Shown here: positions 9,514 through 16,919 of the stretch, in pieces
How the letters are laid out: the number at the start of each line of letters is the position of its first letter
How positions within the stretch are numbered: the first letter of the stretch is position 1
Source of the DNA: VRUE01 sp963774405
Lineage (GTDB): Bacteria > Actinomycetota > Thermoleophilia > Solirubrobacterales > 70-9
Direction: 5' to 3'
Assembly (NCBI GenBank): GCA_963774405.1
Contig: CAVZEV010000009.1
Span: forward strand, 194,888 to 258,887
DNA: 64,000 nt
The notes under the pieces: model-generated
Databases searched by the model: none
The model's input: the letters and a program-made list of their open reading frames with translations, nothing else
Told to the model about the DNA's origin: nothing
Program-made: the position numbers and the translations under genes

Positions 9514-10239
9514 ATGAGCGCGGACGAGCGACCGACCCTGCTGGCGATCCAGCACGTGCCCTGGGAGGGCCCGCACCGGATCCTCGACGCCTGCGGCGGC
9601 CTCGACGTGCACACGGTCAAACCGCTGGCGGGCCAGCCGCTGCCCGCCCACGACGCCGTGGCGGGCGCCGTCGTCATGGGCGGGCCGATGAACGTCGACG
9701 AAGTCGACGTTCATCCCGAGCTGGCGGAGCGAGCGCGAGTGGCTGGCCGAGGCGCTCGCCGCGAGATGCCGGTGCTCGGCGTCTGCCTCGGGGCGCAGCT
9801 CCTGGCGCGAGCGCTGGGGGCGGAGGTGCGGGCGGGGGAGGGCCCGGAGCTCGGCTACGCCCCGGTCGAGGTCCTCGACCCCGACGATCCGCTCCTCGGC
9901 CGCCTCGCCCCGAGCACGACCGTCCTGCACTGGCACGGCGACGTCTTCGATCTACCCGACGGCGCCCGGCACCTGGCCCGCTCCGAGCGCACCGAGGTCC
10001 AGGCCTTCCGCCACGCCAACGCCTGGGGCGTGCTCTTCCACCCTGAGTCCGACTTCGCCCTGCTCGAGGCCTGGCTGGCCGTGCCCGAGATGGTCCACGA
10101 GGCCTGCGTTGCCCTTGGCGACGACGGAGCCGCGGCCCTCCCGGCCCAGGCCGAAGCCGCCGAACCAGACCTGCTCACCCGCACGACCCCCGGCCTGGAA
10201 GCATTCGCCTCCCTGGTCGCATCCCAAGACCCCGCCTAG
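9514..10239 (+). CDS. Class I glutamine amidotransferase-like protein
   Basis: A 241-residue protein. VLGVCLGAQ holds the nucleophilic Cys and FHPES the His (and next Glu) of the class I triad; LHWHGDVFDLP is also typical of this group (GMP-synthase-like or gamma-glutamyl-hydrolase-like GATase1). It would release ammonia from glutamine or hydrolyse a glutamyl compound. Between about 9735 and 9765 the sequence looks out of register: frame +1 gives EREWLAEALAA, normally found before the Cys motif. A compensated pair of indels is therefore likely. The open frame extends far upstream, but ATG 9514 gives the expected family start (LLAIQHVPWEGP). Confidence 0.85.
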   Translation: MSADERPTLLAIQHVPWEGPHRILDACGGLDVHTVKPLAGQPLPAHDAVAGAVVMGGPMNVDEVDVHPELAERARVAGRGARREMPVLGVCLGAQLLARALGAEVRAGEGPELGYAPVEVLDPDDPLLGRLAPSTTVLHWHGDVFDLPDGARHLARSERTEVQAFRHANAWGVLFHPESDFALLEAWLAVPEMVHEACVALGDDGAAALPAQAEAAEPDLLTRTTPGLEAFASLVASQDPA

Positions 10240-10281
10240 CCTCCGCGATCCCGGCCGTAGCCGCTAGATTGAGGTCGGCGC

Positions 10282-10355
10282 GGTGGCAGTAGCTCAGTTG
10301 GTAGAGCTCCGGCTTGTGGTGCCGGCGGTCGCGGGTTCGAATCCCGTCTGCCACC
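10282..10355 (+). tRNA. tRNA-His (anticodon GTG)
   Basis: A full cloverleaf is visible: acceptor GTGGCAG pairs with CTGCCAC (10283-10289 and 10348-10354), D arm GCTC/GAGC, anticodon stem CCGGC/GCCGG with loop TTGTGGT (anticodon GTG), and T arm GCGGG TTCGAAT CCCGT. An extra 5' G at 10282 faces the discriminator C, the tRNA-His hallmark. CCA is not encoded. Its 3' part is duplicated at 12792. Confidence 0.96.
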
Positions 10356-10356
10356 C
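10314..10356 (+). repeat. attL-like copy: 43-bp direct repeat within tRNA-His
   Basis: From the anticodon loop to just past the discriminator base, 43 bp are identical to 12792-12834. Integrases commonly target the 3' half of tRNA genes and leave this type of duplication, the intact tRNA being restored at one end. Bases flanking the repeat differ on both sides, so the identity has sharp limits. Confidence 0.85.
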
Positions 10357-10605
10357 CTCAGCGAAATGCCTGCAAATGAGCAGGTTTGGTTAAACGAAAC
10401 AGGCCGAATTTGGCTCCAACCGGGTTGGAAATGCGGCCTCATCCCAGGCACTTCTGCTCTATTAGTGCCTGGGATCGCGCCGATGTGCGGGAATTGGCGG
10501 GGATTTCGGCTATCAGCCTCGGGCTTCGTACTGCAAATTCTGTAAGCATCACGCATTCATGGGAGCAAGCTCTGTTAATACCCATAGGCGTCTCGCCGCT
10601 TTCTG
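10357..10605. other. Non-coding left edge of the tRNA-His island, with a diverged direct repeat
   Basis: No convincing gene. The block at about 10423-10560 (GGTTGGAAATG, CCAGGCACTTCT, then CTGCAAAT and CACGCATTCAT) recurs in diverged form at about 12622-12762 in the same orientation and with nearly the same spacing. Both copies lie just inside the 43-bp tRNA repeats, as terminal or integrase-arm sequences of a mobile element would. Open frames here are antisense to the tRNA and not credible. Confidence 0.5.
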
Positions 10606-11678
10606 ATGGACGCGGCTGCCGTAGCTGCAATTGCAGCCGTAGTAACCCTTCCGCTCGGCCTTGTCCAGTGGCGAAGCACTCGCGCCCAGGCACGTAGTGC
10701 CGAGGTTGACCTCCTGCGAGAGATGCGTGCTGACTGGCTAGAGCTCAAGCCGCAATGGCATAAGGCCCTACTTACCGCAATCGGCCCTGACAGCTACTAC
10801 AGCCCCGCGAGTATGGAGATCCGGGAGACCTTCCGGAAGCTAATTGAAGATATCCAGTCGATCCCAGATGTTGAGGACCCGGGGTGGCATGCCCATCTCA
10901 ACAACACCAGAGATCGCTCGCATGAGTTTGAACAGGCCGAGCGTGATGTTCTCTTCTTTCTTGCAACCCTTGCTTCGGTTGTTCTAACGGGTCGTCTTTC
11001 CCCATCTCTTGCCTACACGGTGATAGGCCCGACGTGGTGCGGCGAAGCCGACAGATCCGGGCCCTTCTCGGAGCTGCCAGGCCGGACTGGTATTCCCTAG
11101 ATCGCACGGAAGAAAAGGAGGGGCAGTCACCCACGGGCGAGCTGACGGATGAGGAAGCCGCTGTAGCGCTGATGAAGGAAATCGAAGAGGACGACGGAGA
11201 TGATCTGGAGTGTCCCTGGGTGTACTGGGTTGACAGCCTCCCCGGTCTCACCGACCGAATTCTTGGTTTGATGGATGTCCTATGGGCGGAGGGTGTTCGC
11301 CGCTATGACCTTGAAACTCACGATCTGGTGGCGGGTGCGGCCACCAAGTATGGAACACAGTCGGGGTTGCGGAATCGACTACGAATCCGTCGACTTTGCC
11401 GCGAACATGGCTCTCGCTTCACTGGTTGGAGGCTAGAGCGCTCACTTCTCGTCAGTGAGTTCCTTCCGATCGGTCCACCAAGGCGAGTCGACTTTATCTC
11501 GCTGCAGGTTGTCCCTGACCAGCTTCAGGGTTGGCGGTTCCGCGGATGGGTAAGACGCAATCGAGCTTTCGTTAAAGGCCGGTTCAAAAGATCAAATCGT
11601 TCGCTCGCTCTGAAAATGCCGGTTGATCCAATTGCCGCGGAAGGTTCTTCCGGCGAGTCACCCTTCGAAGGTTTCTAG
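10606..11678 (+). CDS. Island protein of unknown function with N-terminal membrane segment, one frameshift
   Basis: The first open frame (10606-11100) starts with a hydrophobic helix (AVAAIAAVVTLPLGLVQW) followed by a charged helical region. The second (11034-11678) is an acidic then basic soluble region (CPWVYWVDSLPGL, RFRGWVRRNRAF). At the CCC run 11028-11030 one missing C would join them as SLAYTVIGPDVVRRSRQIRALLG, giving a single protein of about 357 residues. I therefore treat them as one gene. No known domain recognised. The single N-terminal anchor and its place beside a toxin-antitoxin pair on a tRNA-linked island suggest an accessory or defence role, not shown by the sequence. Confidence 0.6.
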
Positions 11679-11687
11679 GTTCTAGAG

Positions 11688-12026
11688 TTAGTTTCCAAGC
11701 ATGCGGCTGATCGCCTGCTCGAGCGGCGGTAGATCCCGCTCCACGATCTCAAGCACGCGGCGAATGTCGACTCGGAAGTACTCGTGAGCGATTAGGTCTC
11801 GAAGGCCCGCGATGTCGGCCCAGGGGATCTCGGGCGTTGACTCGCGCATCTCCGCGCTCAGGTGCTTGACGGCCTCGCCGATCACCACGAACTGGAAGAG
11901 CAGGGCGTCGTGTAGCAGCGGGTTTTGCAGGGCGTCGGTCATATCACCGGCTTGCTTGAGATGTTTGCGAATGGCGGCAATCGCGTCCTTGATGTCGCGA
12001 AGACGCTCTTGCTCGTCTCGGCTCAT
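11688..12026 (-). CDS. hepT: HepT-like HEPN ribonuclease toxin (DUF86)
   Basis: A 112-residue, all-helical protein of the usual HepT length. The HEPN catalytic signature Rx4HxY is present as RDLIAHEYF (residues about 84-92), and the family element FQFVVIGEAVKHLS precedes it. HEPN toxins cut RNA; in HepT/MntA pairs the partner nucleotidyltransferase adds AMP to the Tyr of this motif and so silences the toxin. The start codon at 12024-12026 overlaps the stop of the upstream antitoxin gene by 4 bp, which indicates translational coupling. A broken second copy of this gene lies at 13763-13858. Confidence 0.9.
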   Translation of the reverse strand: MSRDEQERLRDIKDAIAAIRKHLKQAGDMTDALQNPLLHDALLFQFVVIGEAVKHLSAEMRESTPEIPWADIAGLRDLIAHEYFRVDIRRVLEIVERDLPPLEQAISRMLGN

Positions 12027-12550
12027 AGGGGGAGTGCCTCGCCCAGCACCTCGTCGCGGATGCGGTCCTTGAGCATGTCGGTGGTTGCGACATCTACAGG
12101 CAAGTCGAGGATCTCCCCGGCTTCTCTGCGAAAGGCGGCTAGGTCGAGGAGGGTTCGGCCCGGTTTGAGATCTACAAGGAGATCCACATCGCTTTCGGCC
12201 GTTGCTTCGCCGCGCGCGAGAGAGCCGAAGGCGCGCAGGTGACCGACGCCGTGTCTCTCGGCAGCGTCGAGTAGTCGGCGGCGTTGACGTCGCAGCTTGT
12301 CGGCCTGCGGGCCGAGCTGGCCTCGCATTGAGCTACCCGGGCTGGGATCCCGCGCGGGGGGCGTTTGGATCTCCAGGCGCCTTCCGCATGCTGCTAGGAG
12401 CCGCTCCAGCGTCGGCAGGGTCGGAAGAGCCGCTCCGGTCTCGTAGCGAGCCAACGCCGATTGGGAGGTGCCTGCGCGCGCAGCCAGCTCCACCTGCGAG
12501 AGGCTCGCACCTAGTCGCGCCTGACGGATGGTCTGAGGCAGTCCGAGCAT
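12023..12550 (-). CDS. mntA: MntA-like nucleotidyltransferase antitoxin with N-terminal Xre-type HTH
   Basis: From ATG 12550 (MLGLPQTIRQARLGAS) the protein has an Xre helix-turn-helix (LSQVELAARAGTSQSALARY), a linker, and a minimal nucleotidyltransferase domain with GSLARGEATAESDVD, the GSx10DxD metal and nucleotide motif. A longer start at ATG 12577 would run through the palindrome at 12561-12583, so I prefer 12550. It likely AMPylates and neutralises the HepT toxin encoded next and, through the HTH, represses its own operon. Fusion of an HTH to the MNT domain links both antitoxin and autoregulator roles in one protein. Confidence 0.88.
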   Translation of the reverse strand: MLGLPQTIRQARLGASLSQVELAARAGTSQSALARYETGAALPTLPTLERLLAACGRRLEIQTPPARDPSPGSSMRGQLGPQADKLRRQRRRLLDAAERHGVGHLRAFGSLARGEATAESDVDLLVDLKPGRTLLDLAAFRREAGEILDLPVDVATTDMLKDRIRDEVLGEALPL

Positions 12551-12559
12551 GTCGAGGGA

Positions 12560-12584
12560 ATATATCAATATTGGCATATATCGG
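12560..12584. promoter_or_regulatory. Palindromic AT-rich operator/promoter of the HEPN/MNT operon
   Basis: The core CAATATTG is a perfect palindrome flanked by ATATAT on both sides, in sharp contrast to the GC-rich surroundings. It lies 10-34 bp upstream of the preferred antitoxin start at 12550 and is the natural target for the Xre-type HTH of that protein. Confidence 0.6.
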
Positions 12585-12791
12585 GGAGAGAGGGCGCGCC
12601 TGCGCGGCCTTCAAATCGGCCGGTTGGAAATGGCCTGCGAAACCAGGCACTTCTTGCCGGGAAGTGCCCGAATCACCGCTAATCCCCCCGTATCGCCGCA
12701 CTTCGGCGTGGAGCGGGCGGTGATGTTGAGGTCCGAAAAATCCTGCAAATCACGCACTCCATAGCGTAGGGGAGCCATCTCATCTTCTCAT

Positions 12792-12834
12792 TTGTGGTGC
12801 CGGCGGTCGCGGGTTCGAATCCCGTCTGCCACCC
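12792..12834 (+). repeat. attR-like copy: 43-bp duplicate of the tRNA-His 3' part
   Basis: Identical over 43 bp to 10314-10356 and in the same orientation, without the 5' half of the tRNA, so it cannot yield a functional tRNA. It marks the far end of a 2.4-kb insertion carrying the unknown membrane protein and HEPN/MNT genes. No integrase gene is visible between the two copies. Confidence 0.85.
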
Positions 12835-12845
12835 TGATTCTTGCG

Positions 12846-13076
12846 GTGGTCGAACCGCGGACAAAGAGAAAGACGGGTATCAAGGTCAGCGGTGCCCTGG
12901 AAGGTGAGTTCATCATCACCGAGGAGCGCGACGCCAACGAGTTCGTGATCACTCGCGACACCTCCTGGAAAGCGATGCTAGGCAAGGGCGAGCGCGACGC
13001 CACTGAGGAGGAGATCGCCGCCCTAGAGGCCGAGCACGGATCGTTCTTGCCCGCAGACGGCGAGGGGAGACCTTGA
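12846..13076 (+). CDS. Small protein of unknown function upstream of vapBC
   Basis: GTG 12846 starts a 76-residue protein; the open frame continues upstream into the tRNA duplicate but that part is not credible as protein. It begins with a basic region (EPRTKRKTGIKVSG), then EFIITEERDANEFVITRDTSWKAM and an acidic helix (DATEEEIAALEAEHG). No family recognised. It sits immediately beyond attR and 18 bp before the VapB gene on the same strand. It may be a third component or a relic of an earlier toxin-antitoxin gene; both are guesses. Confidence 0.45.
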   Translation: MVEPRTKRKTGIKVSGALEGEFIITEERDANEFVITRDTSWKAMLGKGERDATEEEIAALEAEHGSFLPADGEGRP

Positions 13077-13094
13077 TGTATGCTCATGCTGTAT

Positions 13095-13355
13095 ATGCTT
13101 CGCACGCAGATTTACATCACCGAGGAGCAGGAGCGGCGGATCGCGTCACGTGCCGCCGATGCTGGGGTGTCGAAGGCGCAGGTGATCCGGCGAATGCTCG
13201 ATGAGGGGCTAGGAGTCGACGACGGGGCAGAGGAACGGCGCCGCGCGATTCGCGCTACTGCGGGCGCCCTTCCAGACGCCGATGGCTGGGAGTCCTGGCT
13301 GGCCCGGGTGCGCGGCGGCGGGGCGGACGACCGGCTCAGGCGCCTGGAGCATTGA
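13095..13355 (+). CDS. vapB: VapB-like ribbon-helix-helix antitoxin
   Basis: LRTQIYITEEQERRIASRAA followed by VSKAQVIRRMLDEGL is the beta strand plus two helices of a CopG/ribbon-helix-helix DNA-binding domain. The C-terminal tail (GWESWLARVRGGGADDRL) would wrap the toxin. It would neutralise the VapC toxin encoded next and repress the operon. ATG 13095 is chosen because the RHH strand starts there; ATG 13080 is an upstream alternative and neither has a strong Shine-Dalgarno site. Its stop overlaps the toxin start (TTGA, 13352-13355). Confidence 0.85.
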   Translation: MLRTQIYITEEQERRIASRAADAGVSKAQVIRRMLDEGLGVDDGAEERRRAIRATAGALPDADGWESWLARVRGGGADDRLRRLEH

Positions 13356-13741
13356 GCACTCTGTTCGACTCAACGATCCTGATCGCGCACCTGCGCGGCG
13401 ACGGTCGCGCGACGGACCTGTTGCTCGATGCCGCCGCGGAGGGGGCACTCGCGAGCGTGATCTCGCGCGCCGAGATCGAGGGTGGGATGCGCTCGGGTGA
13501 GCGCCGTGACGTCAGCCGGCTGTTCGACGGGCTGCGCCTGCTCCCGGTCACCGATGCAGCTGCCAGGCGGGCGGGTCGCCACCTGCGACGCTTCCGACGC
13601 TCCCACCCTGGGATCGACCTCGCCGACTACCTGATCGCGGCCACGGCAGAGGAGGAGGGCGCCGAGTTCGCGACGCTGAACGTGAAGCACTTCCCGATGC
13701 TGGAAGGGCTCCGCCCGCCCTGGTCGGCGACGCCGTCCTAG
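13352..13741 (+). CDS. vapC: VapC-like PIN-domain ribonuclease toxin
   Basis: A 129-residue PIN domain with the acidic metal-binding residues in place: Asp in LFDSTILIAHL, Glu in SRAEIEGG, and Asp residues in GIDLADYLIAATA. VapC toxins cut tRNA or rRNA. TTG 13352 overlaps the antitoxin stop by 4 bp, giving coupled translation. The pair lies between the tRNA-His duplication and a broken HEPN/MNT copy, a spot that has clearly collected toxin-antitoxin genes. Confidence 0.9.
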   Translation: MSTLFDSTILIAHLRGDGRATDLLLDAAAEGALASVISRAEIEGGMRSGERRDVSRLFDGLRLLPVTDAAARRAGRHLRRFRRSHPGIDLADYLIAATAEEEGAEFATLNVKHFPMLEGLRPPWSATPS

Positions 13742-13762
13742 TCGCGGGCACTTCGCAGTGAA

Positions 13763-13858
13763 TCAGGGGGTGTCTGGCGGTGGCAAAAAGCCCTGCTCAC
13801 GAATTGCGGCGATCGCGACTTGGATGTCGCGAAGGCGGTCTTGCTCGTCTCGGCTCAT
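13763..13858 (-). pseudogene. Truncated second copy of hepT
   Basis: ATG at 13856-13858 gives MSRDEQDRLRDIQVAIAAIR, nearly identical to the start of the intact HepT at 12026 (MSRDEQERLRDIKDAIAAIR). It then runs into unrelated sequence (EQGFLPPPDTP) and stops at 13763, 31 residues in total. The catalytic HEPN motif is absent. Confidence 0.8.
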
Positions 13859-13998
13859 AGGGGGAGCGCCTCGCTGAGTACCTCGTCGCGGATGTGGTCC
13901 TTGAGCATGTCGGTGGTTGCGACGTCTACGGGAAGACCGAGGATCTCTGATGCCTCGCGACGGAATGCGGCGAGGTCAAGGAGCGTGCGACCGGGGAG
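13855..13998 (-). pseudogene. C-terminal fragment of a second mntA
   Basis: Reads GRTLLDLAAFRREASEILGL then PVDVATTDMLKDHIRDEVL and SEALPL, matching the last 45 residues of the intact MntA at 12023 with a few substitutions. The nucleotidyltransferase motif and HTH are missing, and homology ends abruptly near 13998. It keeps the 4-bp overlap with the truncated hepT, so the original operon was cut at both ends. Confidence 0.8.
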
Positions 13999-14047
13999 TC
14001 GCGAGAAGCAGAGTCGTCCCGAGCGCTGTGGTTGCATCCCTTCAACG

Positions 14048-15010
14048 TTGAGCCCGCAACGCGTACATCGGCGCCTGCTCGGTGGGAGACGGAAGCTCCT
14101 GATCGGGTTCCTCGCCCTGTGCGCGCTTTTGGCGCTCAACGCGCTCATCGTCGGGGCGGAAACGAAGCCGGCCACGGTGACCGTCGCGGGCGGGAGGATC
14201 TTGCATCTGCCCGGGGGTGCGATCCAGGTTCTCGAAAAGGGCCCGCGGCGGGCGCCGCCGATTGTCCTACTGCACTGCTTCGGCTGCTCGATCGCCTGGT
14301 GGCAGCGGATGATTCCGTTGCTCGACCGCGATCGGCGCGTCATCGCGCTGGATCTGCGGGGCTTCGGCGGCTCCGAAAAGCCGGGCTCCGGCTACGCGAT
14401 GGCGGACCAGGCCTCGCTGGTGGCCGAAGCGCTGAAGCGGCTCGGCGTGCATCGCGCCACCGTCGTCGGCCACTCGTTGGGGGGCACGGTCGCGACGGCG
14501 CTGACCGAAGTCCCCGGCAATTACGTCGGCCGGCTGGTGATCGTCGACCAGGCCCCGGACGAAAGCTTCTCCAAGGGCCTCGGCTTCGCCGCCGAAATCA
14601 GCACCGTCCCGGTGATCGGGCCGGCGCTGTGGCAGGTGACCCCGGACTTCGCGGTCAGGGAAGGGCTGGAAGTCGCCTTCGCGCCGGGATACGAAGTGCC
14701 GGAGCGGTTCGTCGACGAATTCAACCGGATGACCTACACGTCCTATGACTCCGACGACGAGGAGGGCGAATACATGAAGGCCGAGCCACTCGACCGCAGG
14801 ATCGAGAGCGCGGGGGTGCCGCTGCTGGCGATCTTCGGCGCCGAAGACCAGATCTACGAATCGCAGCGAGCGCTGGCCGCCTACGCGAAGGCGCCCGGCG
14901 CCCGGACGGCGCTGGTCGCGGGGGCGGGACACTCGCCGAACGTCGAGCAGCCCCGCCGCACCGCCCGGCTCGTCCTCCGCTTCGACCGGGCCAAGGCGGC
15001 GCGCCGTTAG
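14048..15010 (+). CDS. Membrane-anchored alpha/beta hydrolase
   Basis: From TTG 14048 the protein has a basic N-terminus (RVHRRLLGGRRK), one membrane helix (LLIGFLALCALLALNALIVG) and an alpha/beta-hydrolase domain: LLHCFGCSIAWW (oxyanion), VVGHSLGGTVA (nucleophile Ser), FGAEDQIY (acid), GAGHSPNVEQP (His). An upstream extension of the frame to 13820 is only the antisense of the broken mntA, so a start near 14048 is required; the exact codon is uncertain and no clear ribosome site is seen. Esterase or haloalkane-dehalogenase-like activity is possible. Confidence 0.85.
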   Translation: MSPQRVHRRLLGGRRKLLIGFLALCALLALNALIVGAETKPATVTVAGGRILHLPGGAIQVLEKGPRRAPPIVLLHCFGCSIAWWQRMIPLLDRDRRVIALDLRGFGGSEKPGSGYAMADQASLVAEALKRLGVHRATVVGHSLGGTVATALTEVPGNYVGRLVIVDQAPDESFSKGLGFAAEISTVPVIGPALWQVTPDFAVREGLEVAFAPGYEVPERFVDEFNRMTYTSYDSDDEEGEYMKAEPLDRRIESAGVPLLAIFGAEDQIYESQRALAAYAKAPGARTALVAGAGHSPNVEQPRRTARLVLRFDRAKAARR

Positions 15011-15047
15011 GCCAGGCTTAGGTTCGGCAGCGATACTCCCCGCCGTC

Positions 15048-16796
15048 TTGTTCCTCCTCGATCGCCACTGGTCGCGCCTGGCCGAGCGCTGGGCGCAGCT
15101 GCGCGCGCACCGGCGCGCCCGCTGGCCGGCGGCCCTGGCCGGCGCCTGCACGGTCGGCCTCGGCCTCGTCAACGTCGGCTCCGCTCTGACGCCGGCCCTG
15201 CACTCGCGGATGCGACTGCTGCTCGAACTGGTGCCGCGCGAGGTGCCGATCGCCGCGCACGCGCTGGCACTCTCCGCCGGCGTCTCGCTGGTGATTCTCG
15301 GGATCTACCTGATGCGCCGCCGGCGCCGCGCCTGGGGCCTGGCGGTGGCGGTCCTGGTCGCGGCCGGGGCGCTCAACCTGCTGAAGGGGCTCGACATCGA
15401 GGAGGCGCTCGCCTGCTGGGGCCTCGCCGGCCTGCTCGTCTGGGGCCGGGGCGCCTTCGCGGTCGTGCACGAGGACAGCGGCTGGCGGGTGCCGCTGCTG
15501 CGCAGCGCGGCCGTGGCCGGCGGGGGCCTCGCCGCCAGCCTCGCCACCCTGCTGGCGGCCTCGCACTGGGGCACGCCGGGGTTGAGCCCGGCGCGGGTGG
15601 TGGCGGAGACCAGCGCGGCGCTGACCCTCTCGCCGGGCCCGATCCACTACCGCGAGCACTTCGAGTGGGTGCCGGGGGCGCTCGTCGTGCTCTGGGCCGG
15701 CGGGCTGCTGACCGTGGCCTGGCAGCTGTTCCGACCGCTGGCGGGCCCGCGCGGGCTGCCGCCGGGGGAGCTGCGGCCGCTCGCCCGCGAGCTCGTCGCG
15801 TCGCACGGCACCGACACGCTCAGCTTCTTCAAGCTGCGCACCGACAAGCACCACTTCTTCGACCGTACGCGGCGGGCCTTCGTCGGCTACCGGATCGAGG
15901 CGGGGGTGCTGCTCGTCTCCGGGGATCCCGTCGGGCCGGCTGACGCCCTGCCCGGCCTGCTGCGCGAGCTCCGCGGCTTCGCCGAGGCTCGCGGCCTCGC
16001 GATCGGGGTAGTCGGCGCCAGCGAGGAGTTCGCCGAGCGGGCGAGCGGCGCCGGCCTCGGCTCGTTCTACATCGGCGACGAGGCGATTGTCGAGCTGGCC
16101 GGTTTCTCGCTCGAGGGGCGGGCGATTCGCAAGCTGCGCCAGGCGGTGGCCAGGGTCGGCAAGGCGGGCTACTCGGTCGCGCTGCGCTCGATGGGCGAGC
16201 TCTCGGACCCCGAGCTGCGCGAGCTGGAGCAGGTCTCGGACCGCTGGCGCGGCGACGAACCGGAGCGCGGCTTCTCGATGGCGATCGACGGTCTCCGCGG
16301 AGACCACCTCGACGAGAGCCTGGTCGTGGTGGCGCGAGACGCCGAGGGGGAGGTGCGCGGCTTCCTCCACTTTGCCCCGTGCTACGGGCGAGCGGCGGTG
16401 TCGCTCGGGCTGATGCGGCGCGACCGCGACACCGTCAACGGGCTCACCGAGTACCTCGTCGTCAAGGCGATCGAGATGCTGCGCGAGCGCGGCGTCGAGG
16501 AGATGTCACTCAACTTCGCCGCCTTCGCCCGCTGGCTGCGCGACCCGAACGGCCTGGTGGAGCGCACCCTGGGCCGGGTCGTGACGCTGGCCAATCCCTA
16601 CTTCCAGATCGAGAGCCTCTACCGCTTCAACGCCAAGTTCTCGCCCCGCTGGCAGCCGCGCTACCTGCTCTACGAGCGCGGCCCGCTCGGCTTCGCCCGC
16701 ACCGGAATGGCGGCGATGTTCGCGGAGGGGCAGTTGCCCTCCCCGGCGCTCGACCTCCGCCGCCTGGTCGCCCGTCCCGCGGACGTCGCCGACTGA
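15048..16796 (+). CDS. Phosphatidylglycerol lysyltransferase-like protein (MprF/LysX C-terminal domain)
   Basis: A 582-residue protein. The N-terminal third has about six hydrophobic segments (including LAGACTVGLGLVNVG and LALSAGVSLVILGIYLM). The C-terminal half is a DUF2156/LPG-synthetase domain: FFKLRTDKHHFF, FVGYRIEAGVLLVSGDPVG, and EEMSLNFAAFARWL near the end. Enzymes of this type move lysine from Lys-tRNA to phosphatidylglycerol on the inner leaflet, reducing negative surface charge and giving resistance to cationic peptides. It lacks the long 14-helix flippase part of firmicute MprF and resembles the shorter actinobacterial form. TTG 15048 is the start of the open frame; the first helix is close to it. 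Confidence 0.87.
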   Translation: MFLLDRHWSRLAERWAQLRAHRRARWPAALAGACTVGLGLVNVGSALTPALHSRMRLLLELVPREVPIAAHALALSAGVSLVILGIYLMRRRRRAWGLAVAVLVAAGALNLLKGLDIEEALACWGLAGLLVWGRGAFAVVHEDSGWRVPLLRSAAVAGGGLAASLATLLAASHWGTPGLSPARVVAETSAALTLSPGPIHYREHFEWVPGALVVLWAGGLLTVAWQLFRPLAGPRGLPPGELRPLARELVASHGTDTLSFFKLRTDKHHFFDRTRRAFVGYRIEAGVLLVSGDPVGPADALPGLLRELRGFAEARGLAIGVVGASEEFAERASGAGLGSFYIGDEAIVELAGFSLEGRAIRKLRQAVARVGKAGYSVALRSMGELSDPELRELEQVSDRWRGDEPERGFSMAIDGLRGDHLDESLVVVARDAEGEVRGFLHFAPCYGRAAVSLGLMRRDRDTVNGLTEYLVVKAIEMLRERGVEEMSLNFAAFARWLRDPNGLVERTLGRVVTLANPYFQIESLYRFNAKFSPRWQPRYLLYERGPLGFARTGMAAMFAEGQLPSPALDLRRLVARPADVAD

Positions 16797-16919
16797 GGCT
16801 CAGCTACCGCGGTCGCGCAGGGCGCGCCAAAGCCGGCGGGAGATGGCGGACGTGGTCCCAGCTCCCTGGGAGCCTTTGACTACATTTTCTCGTCCAGATA
16901 GACAACAGTTTCTCGGGGC

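Noticed and set aside
10236..10556. Minus-strand frame containing DSNPRPPAPQAGALPTEL
   Set aside because: This is the well-known spurious translation of the complement of a tRNA gene.
10282..12834. A complete integrative element with integrase
   Set aside because: The att-like repeats are clear, but no recombinase gene could be found between them, so only a mini-island is claimed.
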